Under the pieces are notes generated by a model. That model was not told where the DNA came from. It did not search any database and saw only the letters and a program-made list of their open reading frames with translations. Shown here one piece after another: positions 18,213-26,166 of a DNA stretch of 64,000 nt. Position 1 is the stretch's first letter, and each line of letters opens with the position of its first letter. Source of the DNA: DTU098 sp964498525 (lineage in GTDB: Bacteria; Bacillota; Desulfotomaculia; Desulfotomaculales; Pelotomaculaceae); contig CAZCGU010000007.1 of NCBI GenBank assembly GCA_964498525.1, positions 1-64,000 of the forward strand, in the 5' to 3' direction. Position numbers and translations under genes: made by a program.

Positions 18213-18349
18213 AGAAGGATATTGAATGCGAATGTCGTATTTAGATAAATGGTACGATTATACTGTTATGTTAGTATATGTCACAATATGTAGAAGAATG
18301 CAAAAATAACAGTGAAATTGCAAAGATAGGATGAAATGGGGCGATTGTT

Positions 18350-18751
18350 GTGAATATTCTTATTGTGGATGACCAGCCGGGAGTACGTTACCTCCTTGAT
18401 GTTCTGGCCAGGGAGGCGGGACACAGGGTCTGCACCGCCGAAAATGGCCTGACGGCAATTGACGCCGTGCGGTCTTTCAAGCCCGATCTTGTCTTTATGG
18501 ATGTGAGAATGCCGCTCATGGGAGGTTTGGAAGCCCTGGGTCTTATTAAGTCTCTGGCCCCCGGGACAGATGTGATTATAATGACTGCCTACGAGTCGGA
18601 AGAAACAGTCTCCAGGGCATTGGAAGGGGGGGCTTTGTGCTGTATCGCCAAGCCCTTTGATGTGGAATATATTAAAGAACTTCTTACCGGGTACAGATGG
18701 AAACGTGCGGGCCTTAAAGCAAAAGCCGCAGGCGGCGGCTCATTTAGTTAG
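18350..18751 (+). CDS. Single-domain response regulator, Spo0F-like
   Basis: A 133-residue stand-alone receiver domain. The acidic pocket is in ILIVDDQPGVRYLL, the phospho-acceptor in LVFMDVRMPLMGG (Asp about 51), the Thr/Ser in IIMTAY and the Lys in IAKPFDVEYIKEL. The overall sequence tracks Spo0F, the phosphorelay intermediate for sporulation, including the KPFD segment, though the assignment is inferred from resemblance. There is no output domain and no adjacent kinase. GTG 18350 start. A C-rich/G-rich terminator hairpin follows. Confidence 0.85.
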   Translation: MNILIVDDQPGVRYLLDVLAREAGHRVCTAENGLTAIDAVRSFKPDLVFMDVRMPLMGGLEALGLIKSLAPGTDVIIMTAYESEETVSRALEGGALCCIAKPFDVEYIKELLTGYRWKRAGLKAKAAGGGSFS

Positions 18752-18765
18752 CTGCTATTACCCTT

Positions 18766-18791
18766 CCCCCCAGAGGGGGGTTTCCTTTTTT
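18766..18791 (+). terminator. Terminator after the Spo0F-like gene
   Basis: CCCCCC (18766-18771) and GGGGGG (18775-18780) with loop AGA, then TTTCCTTTTTT. Confidence 0.75.
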
Positions 18792-18964
18792 AGGGAAGAT
18801 TAGCGGTTTCCTGGTATTCCGGCGTCTGTACAGCCAGCGGTTTTCCGGAAAAAAGGCGCCGACTTTGGGTGGTGAGGGTTGCACAGTCCGGGTGAAGGTT
18901 ATAATATGGATCATATCATCGTTGCTTGTTAAACATATCTGGCTATGCTCTTGGAGTGAAAAAA

Positions 18965-19444
18965 ATGTCGTCTTTGCTAACTTTATCACCGGAAGGCACC
19001 GTGGAACTCGGGCGCAAATTGGGGGGACTGCTGCTTGCAGGTGACGTTATTTGTCTAAACGGGGAACTGGGAACTGGAAAAACAAGGTTTGCCCAGGGAG
19101 TTGCCCTTGGTCTAGGTGTGGACGGCCGGGTGAAGAGCCCCAGCTTCACCCTGGTTAATGAGTATTACGGCAGACTGCCCTTTTACCACCTTGATGTTTA
19201 CCGCCTGAATGACCCCTTTGAGTTGGAGGATCTGGGTTATGAAGAATATTTTTACGGGGACGGTGTCACCCTGGTGGAGTGGGCGGATCAGGTCCTGGAA
19301 TTGCTTCCCGGGGAAAGACTGGACATCTACATTGACAGGCTTGCGGAGGATGAAGACCGCAGGAAAATAAAACTGGCGCCCCGGGGTGAAAGATACCTGC
19401 GCCTGATGGAGGAGCTGATGGACGTTGTTTGTGCTGGGAATTGA
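18965..19444 (+). CDS. tsaE: tRNA t6A biosynthesis ATPase TsaE
   Basis: A 159-residue P-loop ATPase of the bacterial t6A37 tRNA modification complex. Walker A is GELGTGKTRFAQG (about 40-52). SPSFTLVNEY and the LVEWADQ motif are diagnostic. ATG 18965 follows TTGGAGTG. The gene overlaps tsaB by 20 bases and heads the tsaE-tsaB-rimI operon. TsaD and TsaC are not in this window. Confidence 0.95.
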   Translation: MSSLLTLSPEGTVELGRKLGGLLLAGDVICLNGELGTGKTRFAQGVALGLGVDGRVKSPSFTLVNEYYGRLPFYHLDVYRLNDPFELEDLGYEEYFYGDGVTLVEWADQVLELLPGERLDIYIDRLAEDEDRRKIKLAPRGERYLRLMEELMDVVCAGN

Positions 19445-20147
19445 AACCGCGACACCGGTTGCTTCGGTGGCCGTGGCATCCCGGGAGGGGATCCTGGCTG
19501 AACGCATGGTGCACAACAAGAGGACCCATTCAGTCAACCTGCTCCCTATGATTAAAGCCGTGCTGGAAGAGTCGGAAGCCGGGCGCCGGAACCTGGAAGG
19601 TATTGCCGTTTCCAGCGGTCCCGGTTCTTTTACGGGTTTAAGGATTGGCATGAGCACCGCCAAGGCCCTGGCGGCAGTGTGGAACATTCCGGTTGTGGCT
19701 GTCCCGACCCTGGAAGCGCTGGCCTTTGTTCTGAAAGGTCATGGCAGTCTGGTCTGTCCGATCCTGAACGCCCGTAAAAACGAAGTTTACGCGGCCGTAT
19801 ACGAATCGCCGGGGGGTGATCCTTTGACCTGCCTTTATGGTCCCGTGGCTATCCGGCCCGGAGAACTGACGGAGAAGCTTATAGAATATGACGCACCTGT
19901 GACTTTTCTGGGTGACGGTATGCAAGAGTTTGGCCCTTTGTTCAAGGACAGGCTGGGGAAAAGGGCCCGGTTTGCCCCCTTTTCCGTAGTTTTCCCCAGG
20001 GGAGCGGCAGTGGCCGAGTTGGGCCTGATTGCTCTTTGGGAGGGCCGGGGCAGCGACCCCATGGATTTAAAGCCGGACTATGTGCGGGTTTCCGAGGCAG
20101 AGGCGGTCTGGCTCCGGAAAAATCGCCCTGGAGGTAATGAGAAATAG
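19425..20147 (+). CDS. tsaB: tRNA t6A biosynthesis protein TsaB
   Basis: A 240-residue ASKHA-fold protein that pairs with TsaD to transfer threonylcarbamoyl to A37 of ANN-decoding tRNAs. It begins MFVLGIETATPVASVAV and contains GIAVSSGPGSFTGLRIGMSTAKALA (about 61-85), the TsaB signature. TTG 19425 lies 8 bases after GGAGGAGC inside tsaE; GTG 19431 is the alternative. It ends one base into rimI. Confidence 0.95.
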   Translation: MFVLGIETATPVASVAVASREGILAERMVHNKRTHSVNLLPMIKAVLEESEAGRRNLEGIAVSSGPGSFTGLRIGMSTAKALAAVWNIPVVAVPTLEALAFVLKGHGSLVCPILNARKNEVYAAVYESPGGDPLTCLYGPVAIRPGELTEKLIEYDAPVTFLGDGMQEFGPLFKDRLGKRARFAPFSVVFPRGAAVAELGLIALWEGRGSDPMDLKPDYVRVSEAEAVWLRKNRPGGNEK

Positions 20148-20632
20148 TGGATGTGACATTCCGGAAAATGTGCCTCAAGCATCTGGACGAGATTCTTGAG
20201 ATCGAAAAGGTTTCCTTTCCATCCCCGTGGTCCCGCAACGCCTTTGTCAGCGAAATCACCCAGAATCAATTTGCCTGTTATATTGTGGCAGAAGCCGGAG
20301 AAAAGGTGGCGGGTTACGGAGGAATGTGGCTCATCCTGGACGAGGCCCATATAACCAACGTGGCAGTACACACCGATTACCGGATGAACCGGGTTGGTGG
20401 TATGTTGATGCTGGAATTGATCAGACGGGCCATCTTAAGGGGGGTCCGCCGGATGACCCTGGAGGTGCGGCCCTCCAATGCCGTTGCCAGACGCCTGTAC
20501 AACTCCCTGGGTTTTAAAGATATAGGTCTGCGCAAGCGTTACTATACGGATACAAATGAAGATGCTATTATAATGTGGAAAGATAATTTGTCTACCGGCA
20601 GCGAGCTTTGTTCCGCCGGCCTTAATTATTGA
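20147..20632 (+). CDS. rimI: Ribosomal protein S18-alanine N-acetyltransferase
   Basis: A 161-residue GNAT acetyltransferase. Motif A is TDYRMNRVGGMLMLELIRRA, a slightly degenerate Q/RxxGxG/A acetyl-CoA loop. LEVRPSNAVARRLYNSLGFKDIGLRKRYY is the RimI C-terminal signature. It follows tsaB in the usual order. The start GTG 20147 has GGAGGT 10 bases upstream. Confidence 0.93.
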   Translation: MDVTFRKMCLKHLDEILEIEKVSFPSPWSRNAFVSEITQNQFACYIVAEAGEKVAGYGGMWLILDEAHITNVAVHTDYRMNRVGGMLMLELIRRAILRGVRRMTLEVRPSNAVARRLYNSLGFKDIGLRKRYYTDTNEDAIIMWKDNLSTGSELCSAGLNY

Positions 20633-20645
20633 AAGGGGTTTTGTT

Positions 20646-20792
20646 ATGACGGGGAAGTGGAAAACCATATTAAGGATCTCCGGTTTAATTTTTATAGCCG
20701 CCGGCTTATTCGCGGGACTGCCGTCGCCCTGGCCCCTGATCCTGTCGCTGCTGGGCTTGGTTCAGTTTCTGGCCGCGGGCGGCTTTGGCTGA
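20646..20792 (+). CDS. Small hydrophobic membrane protein
   Basis: A 48-residue peptide starting at ATG 20646 with GAAAGGGG 8 bases upstream. After a basic start (MTGKWKTILR) it is almost wholly hydrophobic, with two short segments split by LPSPWP, which suggests one or two membrane passes. It lies 14 bases after rimI and is probably in the operon. No family is recognised. Confidence 0.5.
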   Translation: MTGKWKTILRISGLIFIAAGLFAGLPSPWPLILSLLGLVQFLAAGGFG

Positions 20793-21260
20793 GGAAGCTG
20801 TTAGAGTTGGTCAACTCAAAAAATGCTCCCGTGAAAATTATTTAAAAAGAAGACAGGGCTATTTTTTTGCAGATGTTTACCCGATTACCGGGCTTATTCG
20901 ATACAGCTTGAGTAACTTCCCTAAGGGTCCTCCTTTTGATACCTGTTTGCTTCAGAACAACGTGAATAGGTTTTTTTACGTTACCACACCATTCGATTTC
21001 TTGACAACCTTTCTCTTCCTTGAATATTCCCCTTTCCCTTTCCCCCTCCCCGGATTTGTTTTTTTGAGCCAGCGGGAGGCCAACCTGTGTTCAGGTGAAT
21101 GCCTGCCAGATAATCGCCCGAGGTGTTTGCAGTTCTATTCTTACGATCTTGTCCCGGGTTGGTTTTTATCTCTTTATCAAGTTAACCCTGTCACAAAAAC
21201 ACCCGTGCCTTTGTTATAGAAGTGAAATCAAGAACGGCCTGGAGGTGCAGGAGGGCGTTG
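20793..21260. other. Intergenic stretch without a supported gene
   Basis: About 470 AT-richer bases with C/T-rich runs near 21000-21060. Frames present (20785-21219, 21095-21520) lack ribosome sites and have implausible composition. The stretch probably holds the promoter of the downstream ECF operon, but no clear -35/-10 was found. Confidence 0.5.
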
Positions 21261-21800
21261 ATGCCGACCACCACCGGACAAGCGGCCGGCCAAACCGGTT
21301 TCAGAGAGCTTTTCGACCGCTACTACCCGGTTATATGCCGCCAGCTTACCTGTCTATTGGGCAGCCGCGCCGCCGCGGAGGACGTTGCCCAGGAAACATT
21401 CATCAAGCTGTACCAGTCGCCGCCCCGGGAACCCTCCAATTTGGGGGGATGGCTGAGCAGGGTAGCGGCCAATCTGGCTTACAACCACCTGCGCAGCGAG
21501 AAAAGCAGGCGGCGCCGTGAATTTGGCGCCGGACGCCCGCTTGCCGGGCGGGAAGCAGGGCCGGAAGAAGAGCTGCTCCGTGGCGAGGAAGTAGCCCTCA
21601 CCCGGCAGGTTCTGGAGTTCCTGCCGGAAAGGGACCGGGCCTGCCTGCTCCTTAAGTTTTCCGGAATGAATTATGCGGAAATCGCCAGGGTTGCCGGTAT
21701 CCGGGAAAACTCTGTGGGAACCGTACTGGCCAGGGCTCGCGCCAGGTTTAAAAGGGAGTACAGCAGAATTAAAGGAAGTGATGACGGTGTCCTGCTATGA
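21261..21800 (+). CDS. ECF-type RNA polymerase sigma factor
   Basis: A 179-residue group-4 sigma factor. Region 2 (about 14-75) includes RELFDRYYPVICRQL, AEDVAQETFIKLYQSP and GGWLSRVAANLAYNHLR. Region 4 (about 118-172) includes LPERDRACLLLKFSGMNYAEIARVAG and VGTVLARARARFKREY. ATG 21261 is chosen because GAGGG sits 6 bases upstream; the upstream in-frame codons are not translated. The stop overlaps the anti-sigma gene by 20 bases. Confidence 0.9.
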   Translation: MPTTTGQAAGQTGFRELFDRYYPVICRQLTCLLGSRAAAEDVAQETFIKLYQSPPREPSNLGGWLSRVAANLAYNHLRSEKSRRRREFGAGRPLAGREAGPEEELLRGEEVALTRQVLEFLPERDRACLLLKFSGMNYAEIARVAGIRENSVGTVLARARARFKREYSRIKGSDDGVLL

Positions 21801-22920
21801 CCCCGGTGATCTTCAGGCCTATCTTGACGGCGAACTGGATTGTGGCGTAAAGGCGGAATTGGGAAAACACCTGCTTCACTGCGGGAAATGCCGCAGGGCA
21901 CTGGAGGAGGTCCGGAAAAATCAAAGCTTTGCTTCCACCAGACTGGCCGGCTACATGCAGGCGCTGGCCCGGGCTGAGTTTGATACCGGCCGGGCCTGGC
22001 TTAGTTTTAATAAAAAGCGGCTATCCGCAGAAAAGGAAAGCCCTTTAACCAAGGAAGGAGTCTTGTCCATGCTTTCAAAATATCGTGCGGCCGCGACTGC
22101 AGCGGCAATCATGCTGGCCCTGGCTGTTACCTTCAGCTTCGGATCCGTGCGCTCTGCGGCCAGCGACCTTTTGACCATATTCAGGGTGGAAAAGGTAAGG
22201 ACAATCAACCTGGACGCCGCAGACATTTCGCAAATTGAAAGAGCTTTCCGGGAGGGCGCCGGAGAGGTGGACATTAAGAATTTTGGCAGGCTGGAATTCA
22301 GCGGCGGAAACGAATCCAAAATAGTGACTCCCGAAGAAGCTCGCGGTGCGGTGGATTTCGAGCTGGTACTGCCGGACGCCCTGCCCGGCGGCTATCAACT
22401 GCGGGAAATCTATAAATTCAGCGCGGGCCATGTGGAATTTACCCTGGACACCATCAAAACCAATCAGGTTTTACAGTCCCTGGGAAACGGGAAACTGCTG
22501 CCGGAAGAACTGAACGGCAGGACTTTTGCTATTGACTCCCCGGTCCAGGTAACCGCCGGCTACACCGGTCCCGGCAACGGGAGTGTACACATCTGGCAGG
22601 GCAGGAGCCCGGAACTGATTGCGCCCGGTTCGGACGTCAATGCCATCCGTGACGCGCTCCTGGCCCTGCCCTTCCTGCCCGAAAACCTGCGTGCCCAACT
22701 GGCGTCAATTAATGACTGGGAGCGCACTTTCTTAATCCCCAATGTCGAAGGCAGCTCCCGGGAGGTTAACGTTAACGGTGTGCCGGGAGTGTTTATCGCT
22801 CAAACCGGCGGCGAAAAACAGGCCGGCTGCCTGATCTGGCAAAGGGGCGGTGTGGTCCGCGCCGTCAGCGGTCCGGTGGATCTTGGGCAGGCCTTGCAGT
22901 TTGCCGCCGCGCTAGATTAA
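21781..22920 (+). CDS. Membrane anti-sigma factor, zf-HC2 type
   Basis: A 379-residue regulator of the preceding sigma factor. The N-terminal zinc motif CYDPGDLQAYLDGEL with HLLHCGKCRRAL (HxxxCxxC, about 31-38) binds sigma. A transmembrane helix lies at about 100-122 (AAATAAAIMLALAVTFSFG). The extracytoplasmic part includes a DUF4367-like C-terminal domain. ATG 21781 follows AAAGGAAGTG; the frame open to 21673 is sigma shadow. The following ABC exporter genes may be the regulon cargo. Confidence 0.85.
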   Translation: MTVSCYDPGDLQAYLDGELDCGVKAELGKHLLHCGKCRRALEEVRKNQSFASTRLAGYMQALARAEFDTGRAWLSFNKKRLSAEKESPLTKEGVLSMLSKYRAAATAAAIMLALAVTFSFGSVRSAASDLLTIFRVEKVRTINLDAADISQIERAFREGAGEVDIKNFGRLEFSGGNESKIVTPEEARGAVDFELVLPDALPGGYQLREIYKFSAGHVEFTLDTIKTNQVLQSLGNGKLLPEELNGRTFAIDSPVQVTAGYTGPGNGSVHIWQGRSPELIAPGSDVNAIRDALLALPFLPENLRAQLASINDWERTFLIPNVEGSSREVNVNGVPGVFIAQTGGEKQAGCLIWQRGGVVRAVSGPVDLGQALQFAAALD

Positions 22921-22995
22921 TATCGGTGTTACGCAACATTATGGGGAAGGTTGGAAAATCACAGCAGCCCTTAAATGAAGGAAGGATAGCCCGGT

Positions 22996-23910
22996 ATGAT
23001 TATTGAAACCAACAACCTGACCAAAATGTACGGCAATAAGGTCGGATGTCGGGAGATTTGCCTCTCGCTCGGGGAGGGGCAAATCTTTGGTTTTCTCGGA
23101 CCCAACGGCGCCGGGAAAAGCACCCTGGTTAAGATGCTGGTGGGACTTCTCTTTCCCACCAGTGGAACGGCCAAAATTCTAGGCCGCCCCCTGGGGGATC
23201 TGGAGGCTCGGCGCAAAACCGGCTTTTTGCCGGAAAACTTTCGCTATCAGGATTGGCTTACCGGCGAAGAATTGCTCACCTTTCACGCTTCCCTCTACGG
23301 ACTCGGCGCCCAGGATAAAAAGCGGCGAATTCCCGCTGTACTCGAACAGGTGGGCTTAAGCGGAAAGGAAAGGCAAAAGGTAGGGACTTACAGCAAAGGG
23401 ATGCAGCAGCGGATAGGACTGGCCTGCGCCCTGCTGCCGGACCCGGAACTGGTTTTCCTGGACGAGCCCACCTCGGCCCTGGATCCCCTGGGCCGGCGGG
23501 AGGTGCGCCAAATTATCCTGGACCTGCGCAGAAGGGGCAAAACCGTCTTTCTGAACAGCCACCTCCTGAGTGAAGTCGAAATGATCTGTGATCAGGTGGC
23601 CATTATACACAAGGGCAGGATCATTTCCACGGGTGTACTGGGGGAGATGCTTTCCGGATCAGTTGAGGTGGAATTGCAAGTGGAGGCCCGGACACCGCAA
23701 ATGCTGTCGGAGTTAGCCGCACTCAGCCGGAAAATAGCTGCGGACGGCAGCCACATCCGGCTCAGCCTTAACGACAGGCAGGATGTAGGCGCTCTTGCCG
23801 GTATAGTGGTCAAAAACGGCGGCAGGTTGTTCGGCCTCAAGGTTGGTCAGGGCTCCCTGGAGGATCTGTTTATCGACTTGATTCGGGAAGGGGGCGGAAA
23901 CCAGTGCTGA
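22996..23910 (+). CDS. ABC transporter ATP-binding protein
   Basis: A 304-residue ABC-2-type ATPase. Walker A GPNGAGKST is at about 36-44, the signature is TYSKGMQQRIGLACALL, and Walker B is LVFLDEPTSALDPLG. The H-loop is in NSHLLSEVE. The C-terminal 70 residues form the extension common in exporters of bacteriocin- or gliding-type systems. It would power the permease encoded next (7-base overlap). ATG 22996. Substrate unknown; it may protect against a membrane stress sensed by the upstream ECF system. Confidence 0.9.
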   Translation: MIIETNNLTKMYGNKVGCREICLSLGEGQIFGFLGPNGAGKSTLVKMLVGLLFPTSGTAKILGRPLGDLEARRKTGFLPENFRYQDWLTGEELLTFHASLYGLGAQDKKRRIPAVLEQVGLSGKERQKVGTYSKGMQQRIGLACALLPDPELVFLDEPTSALDPLGRREVRQIILDLRRRGKTVFLNSHLLSEVEMICDQVAIIHKGRIISTGVLGEMLSGSVEVELQVEARTPQMLSELAALSRKIAADGSHIRLSLNDRQDVGALAGIVVKNGGRLFGLKVGQGSLEDLFIDLIREGGGNQC

Positions 23911-24728
23911 CCATAACCTTGCTGACCTTTAAAGAAGTAATCCGGCGCCGCATAATTTTAGTTACTTCATTCCTGGCCCTGGTTTTTCTGGCCCTGTTCG
24001 GTACGGGGGTCCACTATGGTTATAAGGAAATGGCCGGTCATGTCGGACCCCTGGAGACGATGTTTACCCAGCAATTTTTAGCCCTGGGGCTCTATTTCGG
24101 AAGCTTTATCGTTGCTTTTCTGGCAATTATGGCAGTGGTGGGGGCTGTTTCCGGAGAAATCGAAAGCGGAACCATTTACGCAATTGTACCGCGGCCCTTA
24201 AAGCGTTCCGCAATCATTCTGGGCAAGCTATTGGGCTATGGCTTAATGCTCTGCGCCTTTGCGGCGCTGTTTTATATTGCGGTCATCCTCATTATCCGTT
24301 TCAACACAGGTTTAAGTGTACCGGTGCAGCCGGCCGCCCTGGGACTCTTTTGCCTTCAGCCTCTTATCCTGCTGGCGGTGAGCCTCTTCGGCACCACGTT
24401 TCTCTCCACCCTGGCCAACGGCATTGCCGCCTTTATGCTGTACGCCATTGGAGTTATCGGCGGCATGATGGAGCAGATCGGCCATCTGGCCAATAGTGAA
24501 GTGCTTATTCAAATTGGCATTGTTTCCAGTTTAGTCATGCCGGCGGACGCCATTTACCGGAAAATAGTCTACAGCCTTATGGCCACTCCGGGGATTTCTA
24601 CGGCAAGCATGCTGGGGCCCTTTGGCAGCATGTCCGAACCAAGCGCCTGGATGCTTTTGTACACGGGACTGTATATCCTTTGTTTCCTGGCGCTGGCGGT
24701 CAAAATATTTTCTAAAAAGGACCTCTAG
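23904..24728 (+). CDS. ABC-2 type transporter permease
   Basis: A 274-residue membrane protein with about six hydrophobic helices (near residues 18-36, 55-80, 105-130, 145-170, 175-200 and 245-267). The cytoplasmic loop SGEIESGTIYAIVPRPLKRSAIILGKLLGY is the conserved ABC-2 permease element that contacts the ATPase. It starts at GTG 23904 inside the ATPase gene and is coupled to it. Confidence 0.88.
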   Translation: MLTITLLTFKEVIRRRIILVTSFLALVFLALFGTGVHYGYKEMAGHVGPLETMFTQQFLALGLYFGSFIVAFLAIMAVVGAVSGEIESGTIYAIVPRPLKRSAIILGKLLGYGLMLCAFAALFYIAVILIIRFNTGLSVPVQPAALGLFCLQPLILLAVSLFGTTFLSTLANGIAAFMLYAIGVIGGMMEQIGHLANSEVLIQIGIVSSLVMPADAIYRKIVYSLMATPGISTASMLGPFGSMSEPSAWMLLYTGLYILCFLALAVKIFSKKDL

Positions 24729-24844
24729 GATAGGGGCAGCCAGGTCAAATTGCGGGTTTTCCCAGATTTGCCCCTGCTACCCGCCAGTCCCGTGCCGCGG
24801 TTATCCGTCTTCCAGACAGGTTCCGCCCGGCGCCAGGCAGGTAA

Positions 24845-24976
24845 ACGGGAATAATAAAGCCCGGCGTAGAAATAACATACCGCCCGCTGGAATTGCCCCT
24901 GACGGAGGAGGAAGAGAAGGCCTTGCTGAACTCGGTGGCTGTTATTAAAAATACCATTAAAGAGCTGGACATTTAA
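24845..24976 (+). pseudogene. Remnant of malate/lactate dehydrogenase C-terminus
   Basis: An open stretch without a start codon encodes KPGVEITYRPLELPLTEEE followed by EKALLNSVAVIKNTIKELDI and a stop at 24976. This matches the end of the MDH/LDH family (GVE...LELT-EEEKA-L-S...VK). An in-frame stop at 24842 and no recognisable sequence 5' of it show that the rest is gone. It is probably the tail of a gene deleted between the ABC operon and tRNA-Arg. Confidence 0.5.
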
Positions 24977-25047
24977 CTATAACGAAGGTGCATCGGGAAG
25001 TTTTCACCCGGGCTCAGGAACAGGCAAAATTATTTGCGTGTCCGCCC

Positions 25048-25075
25048 TTGCAATTTGTCCCGGTTCGTATATAAT
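25048..25075 (+). promoter_or_regulatory. Promoter of tRNA-Arg(CCG)
   Basis: TTGCAA (25048-25053), a 16-base spacer and TATAAT (25070-25075), about 31 bases before the tRNA. Confidence 0.7.
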
Positions 25076-25105
25076 ATTATAGTAACCCTTCGGGGAGATT
25101 TCCAA

Positions 25106-25180
<75 letters not shown>

Positions 25181-25212
25181 CGTAATAATTGCAAAAACTT
25201 GGTGATAATAAC

Positions 25213-25260
25213 TTAAAGCATAACCCGGTCGTATTGACCGGGTTATGCTTTAAGCTTTTA
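25213..25260 (+). terminator. Strong terminator after tRNA-Arg(CCG)
   Basis: An 18-base perfect stem, 25213-25230 with 25236-25253, loop GTATT, then GCTTTTA. A partial second copy of the arm (GGTTATGCTTTA) follows at about 25267-25278. The long symmetrical stem suggests bidirectional use with the minus-strand gene at 25392. Confidence 0.8.
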
Positions 25261-25391
25261 GGGCCAGGTTATGCTTTACACTACCTGGTTTTTCAAGAGG
25301 CGTTTTTGTTGCCGGCGAATTTTTCTTTTAAACACTCCTGGGATTGATAAAAGGCTATGATTTAAAAAATGGCCGGGATAGGATTTATTGT

Positions 25392-25889
25392 TTATTTAAC
25401 CAGTTGTTCTAGGCGGGCAACCCTGGTGACCAGGTATCTGGTATCACTTTCGATGCGATCCAGCCTTTCATCAAGGTGTTTTTGGAGCCTTTCGATTTGG
25501 TCGCCTCTCAAGCTATATCCGTTGAAAAGCGCGCCAATTTTATTAATAACTTCGTTTTCCAGGCGCAGTTCGAGCTTCTCAACCCTGGTTTCGACTCTGC
25601 AAACGGAAGTTTTTAGTTCCTGCTGGCCCTGCTCCAGGGCCCGCACGCTCTGTCTTAACTCTTGTTGGCCCTGCTCTAAAGCCTGTTGGCCCTGTTCCAG
25701 GGTTCGCACGCTTTGTCTTAACTCCTGCTGGCCCTGTTCTAGAGCCTGCTGGCCTTTTTCCAGGGTTTGCACGCTTTGTTTTAGTTCCTGCTGCCCCTGC
25801 TTCAAGGCCTGCCCACTCTGTTTCAACTCCTGCTGGCCTAATTCAAGGGATTCTAGTTTGTTAAAAATCTTAGTTAAAACTTCTTCCAT
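25392..25889 (-). CDS. Coiled-coil protein with 21-residue repeats
   Basis: A 165-residue soluble protein. After MEEVLTKIFNKLESLELG it has a tract (about 20-100) of 7-residue units grouped in threes, such as LEQGQQA-LEQGQQE-LRQSVRT, repeated several times as near-identical 63-base DNA units. A second coiled coil (about 105-165, ETRVEKLELRLENEVINKIGAL and ERLQKHLDERLDRIE) follows. Leucines at heptad positions imply a long parallel coiled coil. ATG 25889 has GGGGAGAG 6 to 8 bases upstream; ATG 25895 is alternative. Function unknown. Confidence 0.75.
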   Translation of the reverse strand: MEEVLTKIFNKLESLELGQQELKQSGQALKQGQQELKQSVQTLEKGQQALEQGQQELRQSVRTLEQGQQALEQGQQELRQSVRALEQGQQELKTSVCRVETRVEKLELRLENEVINKIGALFNGYSLRGDQIERLQKHLDERLDRIESDTRYLVTRVARLEQLVK

Positions 25890-26166
25890 GGTCATCTCTC
25901 CCCGGGAAGGAAATTGCTGCCACCATTTTACCATATTTCACTATGTTAGCAGGTAGAAGGGAAAAATATTTATAAACAATTTTGCAATAACAGAGCAGGT
26001 TTTTTTAGGGACGGCTGATTTGAAGAACCTTTTTAAAGGGGTTGATTAAAGGACCTTGTTTAAAGGAAATAAATGAATTATGTTGAACCAAAGCATTGTT
26101 GGACGGATAGGGCTATTCCGGGATAATTATTGAATAAACGGGCTGCCCGGGGAGAAGTTAAATAAA

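Noticed and set aside
20785..21219. 144-codon frame between rimI operon and ECF sigma
   Set aside because: Phe/Pro-rich, no ribosome site, begins inside the small membrane protein gene; judged chance.
25640..25810. Possible CRISPR array
   Set aside because: The tandem 63-base units are coding heptad repeats with no spacers; no CRISPR array or cas gene was seen in the window.
25369..25956. Plus-strand frame with repeated Cys-Trp-Pro-Cys units
   Set aside because: It is the exact antisense of the heptad repeats of the minus-strand coiled-coil gene, without a ribosome site; the minus strand has one and a sensible protein.
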